From: UBA6136 sp039795615
Lineage (GTDB): Bacteria; Pseudomonadota; Gammaproteobacteria; Methylococcales; Methylococcaceae
Direction of reading: 5' to 3'
Assembly: GCA_039795615.1 (NCBI GenBank)
Contig: JBDKLO010000094.1
Coordinates: 1 to 28,240, forward strand
DNA: 28,240 nucleotides
Below the pieces are notes generated by a model. That model searched no databases, was not told where the DNA came from, and saw only the letters and a program-made list of their open reading frames with translations. Positions 14,711 to 23,137 of this stretch are shown here, piece by piece. Both the position numbers and the translations under genes were made by a program. Every line of letters begins with the position of its first letter. Positions within the stretch are counted from its first letter, which is position 1.

Positions 14711-15928
14711 ATGAATCAGGACTATGACGTACTCATTGTTGGGGGAGGCATGGTCGGTGCCACTTTGGCGTGTGCCTTAGGTGACAGTCAACTTAGAGTA
14801 GGACTTCTCGAAGATTCCCCACCTGCTGAATTCTCCCCCGAGCAGCCTCATGATCTCAGGGTTTCGGCCGTGAGTATCGCGTCTGCAAATATTCTCAAGA
14901 CCATCGGTGCTTGGTCGGGTATCACCCAGCGCCGCTTGTGCCCCTATCGCAGAATGCGCGTTTGGGAAGACAGCGGCGATGTAGAGTTCTGTAGTGATGA
15001 GATCAACGAGCCTGTTTTGGGACACATTGTCGAAAACCGGATCATCCAGCTGGCGGTGCTGGAACGAGCTCATCAATTTGGCAACGTCGAATTGATCTCA
15101 GGCGTGAAGACTCAGGGCGTCCGGTATGCTCCGGAAGGTTCTACGGTGACGCTCGAGGATGGGAGAGTTCTTAAAAGTCGTCTGATCGTCGCTGCGGATG
15201 GGGGTTTTTCACGCGTTCGCCAGTCGGCGGGCATGGGTGTCAGTGGTTGGGACTATGAACAGCATGCTCTGGTCTTAACCGTAGATACGGCTTGTGGTCA
15301 GCAGGATATTACCTGGCAACGCTTCACACCCGAGGGTCCGCAGGCTCTTTTACCGTTGGACGGACCTCATGCCTCTTTGGTCTGGTACAGCACGCCCGAG
15401 GAAGTTGCCCGGCTTAAGGCCTTACCGGATGACGCACTTCTCTGTGCATTGGAGACTCAATTCCCCGCCTGTCTCGGTGATGTTACCCGTATTGCTGCCA
15501 GAGGCAGCTTCCCTTTGCGACGGCAGCATGCTCTTCGATACGTGAAAGAGGGCGTTGCACTGATCGGGGATGCCGCTCACATGATTCATCCCCTGGCTGG
15601 CCAGGGCGTAAATATTGGTCTACTGGATGCGGCTGCCCTCGCAGAAGTTCTCATTGCAGCGCAGAGGGCAGGGGAAGATATTGGTGTGGAAGCCGTCCTA
15701 GGACGCTATGAGCGAATGCGACGCAAGAACAACCTCCTGATGATGACGGTCATGGATGCCTTCTACCGAACCTTTGGCAATGCCCACGGGCCTGTCCGTT
15801 TCCTTAGAAACCTGGGTTTGGGGCTTGCTGAGCGGCTCAAGCCAGCCAAGAAGTTGGCCATGAGCTATGCCATGGGGCTGAATGGGTCATTGCCGCGGCT
15901 GGCTCAGGGCGAGGCGTTGCTTGGCTGA
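14711..15928 (+). CDS. UbiH/UbiF/UbiI-family FAD hydroxylase (ubiquinone biosynthesis)
   Basis: 405 residues. N-terminal FAD motif 'DVLIVGGGMVGATLACAL', 'DLRVSAVSIASANIL', the middle 'RLIVAADGGFSRVRQSAG' and the second FAD motif 'ALIGDAAHMIHPLAGQGVN', which is the UbiH/VisC signature. Such enzymes hydroxylate the aromatic ring of polyprenyl benzoquinone intermediates with O2 and NADPH. Length is normal. Which ring position (UbiF, UbiI, UbiH or broad UbiM type) cannot be assigned; 'YRRMRVWEDSGDVEF' is shared by several. GAGG six bases upstream supports the start. It differs from the squalene monooxygenase at 6216-7595 in the G-Q-G-V-N motif, so it is not a second squalene epoxidase. Confidence 0.88.
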   Translation: MNQDYDVLIVGGGMVGATLACALGDSQLRVGLLEDSPPAEFSPEQPHDLRVSAVSIASANILKTIGAWSGITQRRLCPYRRMRVWEDSGDVEFCSDEINEPVLGHIVENRIIQLAVLERAHQFGNVELISGVKTQGVRYAPEGSTVTLEDGRVLKSRLIVAADGGFSRVRQSAGMGVSGWDYEQHALVLTVDTACGQQDITWQRFTPEGPQALLPLDGPHASLVWYSTPEEVARLKALPDDALLCALETQFPACLGDVTRIAARGSFPLRRQHALRYVKEGVALIGDAAHMIHPLAGQGVNIGLLDAAALAEVLIAAQRAGEDIGVEAVLGRYERMRRKNNLLMMTVMDAFYRTFGNAHGPVRFLRNLGLGLAERLKPAKKLAMSYAMGLNGSLPRLAQGEALLG

Positions 15929-15970
15929 AGATTTCTGAATTTGTGATCCTGACCTTAGGGAGAAATGATC

Positions 15971-16354
15971 ATGCACAAAACTCAATGGGTTCTTTTGGTC
16001 GCGCTGTTTTCAGGGTGCGCCAGTTATTCCAACTGGCAACCGGTTGCTGATCCTGCGAATGATCGTAATGCGGCGAACCTTGGGGTCGACACCGAACAAT
16101 GTCGGCAGCTGGCTTCTCAGGCAGGTGCTGTTGGGACGGAGACGGCGAAAGGTGTGGCTGCGGGTGGTCTTTTGGGTGCGGCTGCGGGAGCGGCCATTGG
16201 CGCCGTGGCAGGTAATCCCGGTGCGGGCGCGGCCATTGGCGCTGCAGCTGGAGGAATTGGCGGTGGCGCCACGACGGGGATCAGTGCAGATGATCAGTAC
16301 AAGCGCGCATACATCAATTGCATGCGCGGTCGGGGTCACAATATCATCAACTGA
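15971..16354 (+). CDS. Glycine-zipper lipoprotein
   Basis: About 127 residues. The lipoprotein signal 'WVLLVALFSGC' is followed by a short polar region and then a long glycine zipper of G/A-x3-G repeats (about residues 57-98, 'GVAAGGLLGAAAGAAIG' and onward), as in the YMGG/SlyB-like outer membrane lipoproteins. The tail contains a single Cys in 'AYINCMRGRG'. ATG 15971 is chosen over ATG 15965 because AGGGAG lies 8 bases before the former but only 2 before the latter. Glycine zippers insert into or pack against membranes; the specific role is unknown. It lies between the hydroxylase and the acyl-CoA synthetase on the same strand. Confidence 0.8.
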   Translation: MHKTQWVLLVALFSGCASYSNWQPVADPANDRNAANLGVDTEQCRQLASQAGAVGTETAKGVAAGGLLGAAAGAAIGAVAGNPGAGAAIGAAAGGIGGGATTGISADDQYKRAYINCMRGRGHNIIN

Positions 16355-16369
16355 TGCTCACATTCTGGG

Positions 16370-17938
16370 TTGAACTCCGTGTTATCGCCCTTACTTGAGC
16401 GGATTGATCAGGCCGCTGCAAAGTTTCCGAAGCATCCTGCCGTACTCTCTGAAAGCGGAGAGATCTCCCATGGGGAGCTACAAAATCTGACAGCCCGTGT
16501 GGCTGCATCGCTGGTAGCGCGAGGCGTAAACAAGGGGGACCGCATTGCTCTTTACGCACAAAATGGTCCTGAATTTGTCATCCTTTATTTAGGGATAGTC
16601 CGAGCCGGTGCCGTAGTGGTCCCGGTCAATCTTCTCATCAATACACCAGAAATGACCCATGTGCTCAGGGATTCTGGTGCGGCGGGTGTGCTTACCCAGT
16701 CATCACTCTACTCAAGAATCCAACCGGCATTGGCTTCGATGGCGTCCCTCCCGTTCGTTGTGGTGCTTGAGGAGAGAAGCCAGGCGATTGAAAATCTCGC
16801 ACCGGTTCTCAAGGAAGATGGCGAAGCACCGGTGCTTGATTTTTTACCCGAAGAAGACCTCGTCGCCATCCTTTACACGTCAGGAACGACGGGCTTTCCC
16901 AAGGGGGCGATGTTGACGCATCGAAATCTCGCCTCGAATACCGCAAGTGTCCATGAGGCGATGCACTGGCGATCAGGTCTTGACCGAGTTCTTGTGGTGT
17001 TGCCGATGTTCCATGCCTTTGCAGCGACCGTCGGTTTGTTGACGCCTTTGACCAATGGTTCTGCTCTGATTCCTCTGAGTCGGTTCGAGCCGGATACGGT
17101 GAGCGCGACCATTCATTGTTATCAGGCAACCATCTTTCTGGGGGTTCCCAGTATGTATGCCGTGCTCCTGCGTTTGGCGCCGGAAAAGGTCAGCCTGTTT
17201 CGAAGTCTCCGCTTTGGCATCTCGGGAGGGGCGGCGATGCCCGCTCAAGTTCTAGAAAACTTTGAAAGCAAGTTCAACCTCAGTATTTACGAGGGCGACG
17301 GCCCGACGGAATGCTCCCCAGTGACCTGCGTTAATCCCATTGGAGGGGTTCAGAAGCCGGGAACCGTTGGCCTACCCGTGCCAGGTGTTGAAATGCGAAT
17401 TGTCGATGATCAAGGGATGACCTGTCCGGATGGCGAAATCGGAGAGATCGCGGTTCGTGGCAACAATGTGATGAAGGGCTACTGGAATCAGCCTGAAGCG
17501 ACCCATGAAGTGATGCGAGAGGGCTGGCTTCTGACGGGGGACCTTGGTACGCGGGATTCAGAGGGCTACTTCAGTATCGTCGATCGCAAAAAAGATCTGA
17601 TCATCGTGAATGGGATGAATGTCTATCCGCGGATGATTGAGGAAGTACTGCACGGTATCTCGGGGGTGCGCGAGGTGGCTGTCATTGGTGAACCTGATGG
17701 ACTCCATGGGGAGGTTCCGGTGGCTTATCTAGGATGTGATCCGGAGTCTGCCATCGATGAAAAGCAGCTTCGCCTTCATTGCCGAATGCATTTGGGGCGC
17801 CATCAGGTGCCTAAGCGATTTGTCTTTCTAGAGGCCCTGCCGCGCAATGCGGGAGGGAAAATCCTGAAGCGCGAATTGCGCCTTGATGGTGAACGCGAGC
17901 GAGGGGTTACGGCCCAGACGCTGCAATCCGATGGCTAG
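16370..17938 (+). CDS. AMP-forming acyl-CoA synthetase (FadD-like)
   Basis: 522 residues, ANL superfamily. P-loop 'ILYTSGTTGFPKGAML' (around 168-183), 'GDGPTECSPVT' in place of the common Y-G-x-T-E, 'GWLLTGDLGTRDSEGYFSI' and the hinge 'DRKKDLIIVNGMNVYP', ending with the catalytic Lys in 'NAGGKILKREL'. It would activate a fatty acid to acyl-AMP and then acyl-CoA in the cytoplasm. Chain length cannot be read. The start is TTG 16370 or GTG 16379; no ATG fits. It follows the zipper lipoprotein by 15 bases and overlaps the convergent protease gene by four bases at the stops. Confidence 0.9.
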   Translation: MNSVLSPLLERIDQAAAKFPKHPAVLSESGEISHGELQNLTARVAASLVARGVNKGDRIALYAQNGPEFVILYLGIVRAGAVVVPVNLLINTPEMTHVLRDSGAAGVLTQSSLYSRIQPALASMASLPFVVVLEERSQAIENLAPVLKEDGEAPVLDFLPEEDLVAILYTSGTTGFPKGAMLTHRNLASNTASVHEAMHWRSGLDRVLVVLPMFHAFAATVGLLTPLTNGSALIPLSRFEPDTVSATIHCYQATIFLGVPSMYAVLLRLAPEKVSLFRSLRFGISGGAAMPAQVLENFESKFNLSIYEGDGPTECSPVTCVNPIGGVQKPGTVGLPVPGVEMRIVDDQGMTCPDGEIGEIAVRGNNVMKGYWNQPEATHEVMREGWLLTGDLGTRDSEGYFSIVDRKKDLIIVNGMNVYPRMIEEVLHGISGVREVAVIGEPDGLHGEVPVAYLGCDPESAIDEKQLRLHCRMHLGRHQVPKRFVFLEALPRNAGGKILKRELRLDGERERGVTAQTLQSDG

Positions 17939-19416
17939 AACGGAGAGTCTTTCTCTTTTTCCTTGTTCTCGCGTTGCTGATTCCGGATGGTTTCAATCCG
18001 CTCATCCAGAATGGAATTGAGGTAGTAATTGCCCCCGGCGGCATTTTTGGCCAATTGGAGTTGCAGCAAGGCTTCCTGAGTTTGTCCCAGCAGGTAGTAG
18101 CCTTCAGCATAATAGCGGTGATATTCGGCTTCATCCCCCAGTTTGCTATAGGCCTCAGCCATCAATTCATAGATGTCAGGGTTTGGGCTGTGGTACTTCA
18201 GGTAGTCGTGTAGGACTTGCTTAGCCTTGCCCGGCTGTCGGGTATTCAGAAGGGCCCTGGCATAGTTCATCGTCATGGCCCCGTTCTGCGGAAACCGCTG
18301 CAGGCCGAGTTCATACATTTGTGCAGCCTTGGGAAAGTTCTTTGCGTCCATTTCAGCTTCAGCCAGAGCATTCATGAAGTGGGGCTGATTGGGGTAGCGT
18401 TGTACCAGTTTTTGCAGAATGGTCTTTGCAGCTTCCGTCTCCCGTGCCCGGGAGCGGACGAGGGCGGTTCCATATTCAGCGACATCCTGCTGCTGTTGGG
18501 TGCCACGATTTTCATGATTTTTAAAAAACTCGAGCGCTGTTTTGGGGTTGGGAGAGGTCAGGACACGGAGTTTTGCCTTGATGATCTGGTAGGTCAGGGA
18601 GTCCGGATATTGGCGAAATGCAAAGTGTTCGGCACGGTCTCGGGTGTCAGAAATACGGGACGTTGTGACCGGGTGCGTCAGAAGGAATTCAGGGATTTTT
18701 CCCCCCACGAAACGGGTGCTTTGCTGCATGCGTTCAAAAAACTCCGGCATGGCCCTGGGGTCAAATTCCGATTTGGAGAGGACTTGCATTCCGACCCGAT
18801 CAGCCTCCGCTTCGTTATCCCGGGTGAAGTTGATCTGGTACTGGGCATTCATGCCCTGCGCCGCCATTATCCCCGCCAGAGCACCGTTACCGCCTGCCTT
18901 TGCACCAACAACGGCGGCCAGAAGCATCCCGATGGCCATGGGGATCGCCATCCTCGAGGCCGCCTGAAAGGTCTGGAACAAATGCCTTTGCGTGACGTGT
19001 GAAATTTCATGCGCCATGACCGAGGCGAGTTCGCTTTCTTGTTCAGTCAAAAGGATGAGGCCCGAATTGACCCCGATGAATCCTCCCGGACCTGCAAATG
19101 CATTGATGACCGGTTCCATGACGACAAAAAAGGTATAGGGTTGAGCTGGATTGTCGCTGTTGATCGTGAGTCGGTTACCCAACCCTTGAATGTAATCCTT
19201 GATTTCCGGATCCGAGGCGATCTGCATCTGGCTATGGAGGCTTCGGTAGAATGCCTCCCCCAACTCCTGCTCCTGAATATTGGTCATCAGGCTATGCGTC
19301 GGGTCGCCGATTTCGGGGAGTTCGATGTTGGGCATGGCAGCCTGTGCCGGAGGTGCCATAACGGACATCTCAAACACCAGAAGGACGACTGCCGCGATGA
19401 ATTTGGATCGAATCAT
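17935..19416 (-). CDS. bepA: M48 metalloprotease with TPR domain, BepA-like
   Basis: 493 residues. Signal peptide 'FIAAVVLLVFEMSVMAPPAQA', then an M48 peptidase domain with 'MAHEISHVTQRH' (His136, Glu137, His140, zinc site) and the third ligand region 'DNEAEADRVGMQVL'. An amphipathic stretch rich in Ala, Gly and Met lies between them. The C-terminal half (about 280-470) is TPR repeats. BepA in E. coli is a periplasmic protease and chaperone that assists LptD maturation and degrades stalled outer membrane proteins. Length (E. coli 487) and domain order match. It is divergent from tusD with a 72-base gap and shares four bases with the acyl-CoA synthetase stop. Confidence 0.92.
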   Translation of the reverse strand: MIRSKFIAAVVLLVFEMSVMAPPAQAAMPNIELPEIGDPTHSLMTNIQEQELGEAFYRSLHSQMQIASDPEIKDYIQGLGNRLTINSDNPAQPYTFFVVMEPVINAFAGPGGFIGVNSGLILLTEQESELASVMAHEISHVTQRHLFQTFQAASRMAIPMAIGMLLAAVVGAKAGGNGALAGIMAAQGMNAQYQINFTRDNEAEADRVGMQVLSKSEFDPRAMPEFFERMQQSTRFVGGKIPEFLLTHPVTTSRISDTRDRAEHFAFRQYPDSLTYQIIKAKLRVLTSPNPKTALEFFKNHENRGTQQQQDVAEYGTALVRSRARETEAAKTILQKLVQRYPNQPHFMNALAEAEMDAKNFPKAAQMYELGLQRFPQNGAMTMNYARALLNTRQPGKAKQVLHDYLKYHSPNPDIYELMAEAYSKLGDEAEYHRYYAEGYYLLGQTQEALLQLQLAKNAAGGNYYLNSILDERIETIRNQQRENKEKEKDSPF

Positions 19417-19488
19417 CAGGTTTGGAGCTGGAAAGCGAAGGGAATAACCGAGGATGTGAGGTCAAAGCCTCAAGGGATCAAGGGGAAG

Positions 19489-19833
19489 ATGCGTTACGCA
19501 ATCAAGGTGAACCAATCTGAGGGAAGGGCGAATACTCCTCGGATGGCGATGGATTTTATCAGAGCCCTCGCAACAGAAGGCCATCAGGTGAATCGTGTTT
19601 TTTTCTATCATGACGGTGTGCGGGAGGGCTTTGGGGATTCCGTCTCCGCGTGGAGTGAATTGGCACAAGGGGGCCAATTTGAACTGATTCTGTGCTCACA
19701 GGCACTCGATCAGCGGGGATTGGCGCCGGACGTCGAGCGGCCCTTTGTTGTCGGCGGACTGGGTCTTTGGGTCGATGCGTGTCTTAAAGCGGATCGGGTG
19801 CTGACATTTGGAGCGCCATGCGATGAGGTCTGA
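19489..19833 (+). CDS. tusD: Sulfur relay protein TusD/DsrE
   Basis: 114 residues, DsrE/F fold. 'MRYAIKVNQ' opens the first strand, 'GHQVNRVFFYHDGV' is the family signature, and Cys69 in 'LILCSQALDQRGL' is the persulfide-carrying cysteine. The reading frame is open far upstream, but the true start is the ATG at 19489, with AAGGGGAAG directly before it and the family-typical N-terminus. TusD with TusB and TusC forms a hexamer that passes persulfide sulfur from TusA to TusE for 2-thiolation of tRNA wobble uridine. In sulfur oxidisers the homologue is DsrE. The gene overlaps tusC by 11 bases. Confidence 0.93.
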   Translation: MRYAIKVNQSEGRANTPRMAMDFIRALATEGHQVNRVFFYHDGVREGFGDSVSAWSELAQGGQFELILCSQALDQRGLAPDVERPFVVGGLGLWVDACLKADRVLTFGAPCDEV

Positions 19834-20164
19834 GCTTCTCCTTATCGTCAGGGTCGGCCCTGACGTGCGTCAAGTGGCCCTTGAAGTGCTCTCGGAGATT
19901 CTGACTTTTGCGGCATTTGATGTCCCACTCCGTCTTCTTTTTCTCGATCAGGCCGCCAAGCTACTGTCGTCCGAAACGGATTCTGAAATCCATGGGATGA
20001 TTTCGGCCTTATCCCTCTATGGCGTTCGTGATGTCTTTGTTGAAAGGGAATCACTGACCGACTGGGGGGTGACAGAGGAGAGTCTCTCCGAGAAAGTGAT
20101 GACGATTTCTCGTGCTGATGTTTTCACTTTCATCAGGACGCATCGGGGGGTCATGAGTGCCTGA
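19823..20164 (+). CDS. tusC: Sulfur relay protein TusC/DsrF
   Basis: 113 residues, DsrE/F-like fold without a conserved cysteine, as normal for TusC. 'EILTFAAFDVPLRLLFLDQAA' and 'LSLYGVRDVFVERESL' match the family, in which the second element reads L-x-x-Y-x-x-x-x-V-x-V. ATG 19823 is chosen; an upstream TTG at 19808 would add five residues. It is the middle gene of an overlapping tusDCB set and a structural subunit of the TusBCD hexamer. Confidence 0.88.
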   Translation: MRSELLLIVRVGPDVRQVALEVLSEILTFAAFDVPLRLLFLDQAAKLLSSETDSEIHGMISALSLYGVRDVFVERESLTDWGVTEESLSEKVMTISRADVFTFIRTHRGVMSA

Positions 20165-20411
20165 TCCATTGTTGCATCTCGTTTTTAGCACGTCAGATCT
20201 GTCTAAACTCCCCGCCCGGGTGGGTGGGGAGGACCGTGTTGTATTGATGCCGGGGAGTCGTCGAGTCGGATTAGCGCTCCATTGGCCTTGCGGTGTCAGA
20301 GTGTTTTGCCTCACATCACCGGATGAAGCGCCACTCAGATATCAAGGCATGATTAACTATCGTGAGTTGGTCGCTCTGACAGAGGCCAGTTCACGGGTGA
20401 TCTCCTGGTAG
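20157..20411 (+). CDS. tusB: Sulfur relay protein TusB/DsrH
   Basis: 84 residues from GTG 20157, overlapping tusC by eight bases. 'LLHLVFSTSDLSKL' and 'DRVVLMPGSRRVGLAL' fit the DsrH/TusB pattern, as does the order after tusD and tusC. The cysteine near position 20 that dissimilatory DsrH proteins carry is missing. The assignment rests on size and synteny as much as on sequence. It is the smallest subunit of the TusBCD complex. Confidence 0.8.
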   Translation: MPDPLLHLVFSTSDLSKLPARVGGEDRVVLMPGSRRVGLALHWPCGVRVFCLTSPDEAPLRYQGMINYRELVALTEASSRVISW

Positions 20412-20440
20412 CCCGGCCCATCATTCTGGCACCCTCAAAA

Positions 20441-20755
20441 ATGGAATTACCCGCAAGAACGGACGATGGCTTCCTGCTTGATCCTTCGAAGTGGACGGCG
20501 GATATGGCGCAGTTGCTGTTGCAGGGAACGCCGATTGTTTTGGATGAGCGGCACCTTGAGATTATTCGATTCATTCGCGGCTACCATGCCAGATACCATC
20601 ATTTGCCGAATAACCGCATGTTCATCAAGGCGGTCCAGGTCGCTCTTGGGCCTGAAAAGGGCGCTTCCCAATATTTGAATCTGCTCTTTGATGGAAATCC
20701 GGTTCGAAATGCCTGTCTTGCAGCGGGACTCCCTAAACCCCCGGGATGCCTTTAA
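20441..20755 (+). CDS. tusE: TusE/DsrC-family sulfur carrier with two C-terminal cysteines
   Basis: 104 residues. 'DDGFLLDPSKWTADMAQLL' and 'LEIIRFIRGYHARYHHLPN' are standard DsrC/TusE landmarks, and the flexible C-terminal arm ends 'ACLAAGLPKPPGCL'. It carries both Cys103 (universal) and Cys92 (ten residues between them). TusE of E. coli keeps only the last one, whereas DsrC of sulfur-oxidising or sulfite-reducing bacteria has both. The gene follows tusB by 29 bases. It accepts sulfur from TusBCD and hands it to MnmA, or could form a DsrC-type trisulfide if Dsr enzymes exist elsewhere. The two-cysteine form leaves this open. Confidence 0.92.
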   Translation: MELPARTDDGFLLDPSKWTADMAQLLLQGTPIVLDERHLEIIRFIRGYHARYHHLPNNRMFIKAVQVALGPEKGASQYLNLLFDGNPVRNACLAAGLPKPPGCL

Positions 20756-20763
20756 TTACGGAC

Positions 20764-20814
20764 GCCCTGTCTTGACGATAGGGCTTATGGCGAGTAATTT
20801 ACTCAGTCTTTTTT
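20764..20814 (+). terminator. Possible intrinsic terminator(s) after tusE
   Basis: GCCCTGTC-TTGAC-GATAGGGC (20764-20784) is an 8-bp stem with one G-U pair but no U-run directly after it. A second small dyad, GAGTA-ATT-TACTC (20792-20804), is followed by CAG-free TCTTTTTT (20807-20814). Together they may end the tus transcript before ilvB. Each is weak on its own. Confidence 0.4.
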
Positions 20815-20871
20815 CCTACGGATTGGGTTCTGTTTGTACAGGGCCTGATTCTCCATTTTAGGTGAGAACGC

Positions 20872-22602
20872 GTGGAGCTCAGCGGCGCTGAAATCGTTGT
20901 CCAGTGTTTAAAGGACGAGGGTGTCGAATATATTTTCGGCTACCCGGGTGGATCCGTCCTTCACATTTATGACGCCATATTCAAACAGGATGACGTGCGT
21001 CATATCCTGGTTCGTCACGAACAAGGTGCAACCCATGCGGCCGACGGCTATGCCCGCTCGACCGGAAAACCTGGCGTTGTCCTCGTGACGTCTGGCCCAG
21101 GCGCGACCAATGCCGTAACCGGCATCGCGACGGCCTACATGGATTCCATTCCGCTGGTGGTTCTCACCGGTCAGGTCCCGACGCCGGTGATTGGGAGCGA
21201 TGCCTTTCAAGAGTGCGACACCATCGGGATTACCCGTCCCTGCGTCAAGCACAACTTCTTGGTGAGCGATCTTTCGCAGCTGGCTGAAACCATCAAGAAA
21301 GCATTCTTTATCGCGACGACGGGGCGTCCTGGTCCGGTCGTGGTCGATATTCCGAAGGACATCACCGATCCGAACATCAAGATTCCTTATCATTACCCGG
21401 AGACAGTGTCGATCCGGAGCTATAACCCCCAGGTCAAGGGCCACCGCTGGCAGATCAAAAAGGCGGTTGATCTGCTGACCACCGCACGGCAACCGATGAT
21501 CTATACGGGAGGCGGTGTCGTTCTGGGAAATGCTTCGGATGCTCTGGTCAAGCTGACACGTCTTCTCGATTTTCCGATTACCAATACCCTGATGGGGCTC
21601 GGTGCCTATCCCTCAACGGATCGGCAGTTTGTCGGCATGCTCGGGATGCACGGGACCTATGAAGCCAACATGGCGATGCATGAGTGTGATGTGCTTCTGG
21701 CGATCGGCGCTCGGTTTGATGACCGGGTCACTGGAAAGCTGGCTCAGTTCTGTCCCGATGCCAAGATCATTCATATCGATGTCGATCCTGCATCGATCTC
21801 GAAGACTGTTCGCGTTGATATTCCAATCGTCGGCGATGTGGGGCCTGTTCTTCACGAGATGATCGAACTGATTGAAAGTCCTGAATTCAAGCTCAATAAA
21901 GAGGCCCTCAAGGACTGGTGGGGCAGAATCGAAAAGTGGCGTCAGGTGGAATGCCTGTCCTTTGATCGCCAAAGCCCAAAAATCAAGCCGCAGTTCGTCA
22001 TTGAACAGCTGTGGGAAGTCACGAAGGGGGATGCCTTTGTGACCTCGGACGTCGGCCAGCATCAAATGTGGGCGGCCCAGTTTTATCGGTTTGATAAGCC
22101 TCGGCGATGGATTAATTCCGGAGGCCTTGGGACCATGGGGTTCGGCCTTCCGGCGGCTATTGGCGTGAAATTGGCTCATCCGGATGCCGATGTCGCCTGT
22201 GTGACGGGTGAAGCCAGTATCCAGATGTGTATCCAGGAGTTGGCGACTGCACTTCAATATCGAACCGGGATCAAGATCATCAATCTGAACAACGGGTACA
22301 TGGGCATGGTCCGCCAATGGCAGGAATTCAGCTACGAGAGCCGCTATTCGCAGTCCTACCTTGAGACGATCCCGGATTTCGTCCGCTTGGCTGAATCCTA
22401 TGGTCACGTCGGTATTCGGATCGATAATCCCACGGATGTTCGGGGTGCCCTTGAAGAGGCCTTCCGCATGAAGGACCGCACAGTCTTCCTCGACTTCCTT
22501 ACGGATCCCTCGGAGAACGTCTACCCGATGATTGAGGCAGGTAAGGCTCAGCACGAAATGCGATTGGCACCGGGCGTGTCTGTGGATCGGGAACTGGCAT
22601 GA
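20872..22602 (+). CDS. ilvB: Acetolactate synthase, large (catalytic) subunit
   Basis: 576 residues from GTG 20872 (M-E-L-S-G-A-E-I start typical of the family). ThDP enzyme with N-terminal 'VEYIFGYPGGSVLHIYDAI' and the catalytic Glu in 'LVRHEQGATHAADGYAR'. The middle FAD domain carries 'GVVLGNASDAL'. The C-terminal ThDP domain carries 'TGEASIQMCIQELATALQ' then 'NLNNGYMGMVRQWQEF'. Glu in the G-[DE]-x-S metal motif is common in proteobacterial IlvI-type enzymes. It condenses two pyruvates, or pyruvate with 2-oxobutyrate, in valine, leucine and isoleucine synthesis. It overlaps ilvH by four bases. The upstream 116 bases show no convincing branched-chain leader peptide. Confidence 0.97.
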   Translation: MELSGAEIVVQCLKDEGVEYIFGYPGGSVLHIYDAIFKQDDVRHILVRHEQGATHAADGYARSTGKPGVVLVTSGPGATNAVTGIATAYMDSIPLVVLTGQVPTPVIGSDAFQECDTIGITRPCVKHNFLVSDLSQLAETIKKAFFIATTGRPGPVVVDIPKDITDPNIKIPYHYPETVSIRSYNPQVKGHRWQIKKAVDLLTTARQPMIYTGGGVVLGNASDALVKLTRLLDFPITNTLMGLGAYPSTDRQFVGMLGMHGTYEANMAMHECDVLLAIGARFDDRVTGKLAQFCPDAKIIHIDVDPASISKTVRVDIPIVGDVGPVLHEMIELIESPEFKLNKEALKDWWGRIEKWRQVECLSFDRQSPKIKPQFVIEQLWEVTKGDAFVTSDVGQHQMWAAQFYRFDKPRRWINSGGLGTMGFGLPAAIGVKLAHPDADVACVTGEASIQMCIQELATALQYRTGIKIINLNNGYMGMVRQWQEFSYESRYSQSYLETIPDFVRLAESYGHVGIRIDNPTDVRGALEEAFRMKDRTVFLDFLTDPSENVYPMIEAGKAQHEMRLAPGVSVDRELA

Positions 22603-23093
22603 AGCGTCACATCATCTCGATCCTGATTGAAAATGAGGCCGGTGCTTTGTCCCGCGTCGCAGGGCTTTTCTCCGCCCGGGGCTACAACATCGAGACCTTG
22701 ACCGTTGCGCCGACGGAAGATGCATCGATGTCGCGGATGACGATTGTGACTTGGGGAAGCGATGAGATCGTCGAGCAGATCACCAAGCAGCTGAACAAGC
22801 TCGTGGATGTGGTTCGTCTCATTGACATTTCCGAATCCGAACACATCGAGCGCGAGCTGATGCTGGTTAAGGTCACCACCCATGGCAGCATGCGTGACGA
22901 GGTGGTTCGCCTTTGCGACATATTCAGAGGTCGTATTCTTGACGTGACGCCTACCAGCTATGTGATTGAAGTGACCGGCGAAAAAACCAAGCTCGATGCT
23001 GTGCTACGTGCGCTGGGTGAAGAAAACATTATTGAAGTTGTCCGTTCCGGGACGACGGGCATTCTTCGTGGTGATCGCGGGCTTTCAGCCTGA
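22599..23093 (+). CDS. ilvH: Acetolactate synthase, small (regulatory) subunit
   Basis: 164 residues. The N-terminal ACT domain 'HIISILIENEAGALSRVAGL' and 'RGYNIETLTVAPTED' binds the feedback inhibitor valine. The C-terminal domain includes 'RELMLVKV' and 'DVTPTSYVIEVTGEKTKLDA', which contacts and activates the large subunit. Length is standard for IlvH (about 163). The ATG overlaps the ilvB stop as ATGA, giving translational coupling and matched subunit levels. Confidence 0.97.
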   Translation: MKRHIISILIENEAGALSRVAGLFSARGYNIETLTVAPTEDASMSRMTIVTWGSDEIVEQITKQLNKLVDVVRLIDISESEHIERELMLVKVTTHGSMRDEVVRLCDIFRGRILDVTPTSYVIEVTGEKTKLDAVLRALGEENIIEVVRSGTTGILRGDRGLSA

Positions 23094-23137
23094 TCCCCCT
23101 CCTATTAACCGAATATCTCTTCTACTGAGGAATTAAC

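Noticed and set aside
14711..15928. Second squalene epoxidase
   Set aside because: The second FAD motif has the UbiH-type G-Q-G-V-N signature, and the gene lies outside the sterol transcripts.
19009..19488. Long upstream extension of the tusD frame
   Set aside because: It is antisense to the BepA-like gene; the family N-terminus and the ribosome binding site place the start at 19489.
20787..20861. 24-codon frame before ilvB as a branched-chain leader peptide
   Set aside because: It has few Ile, Val or Leu codons in runs and no clear attenuator structure after it.
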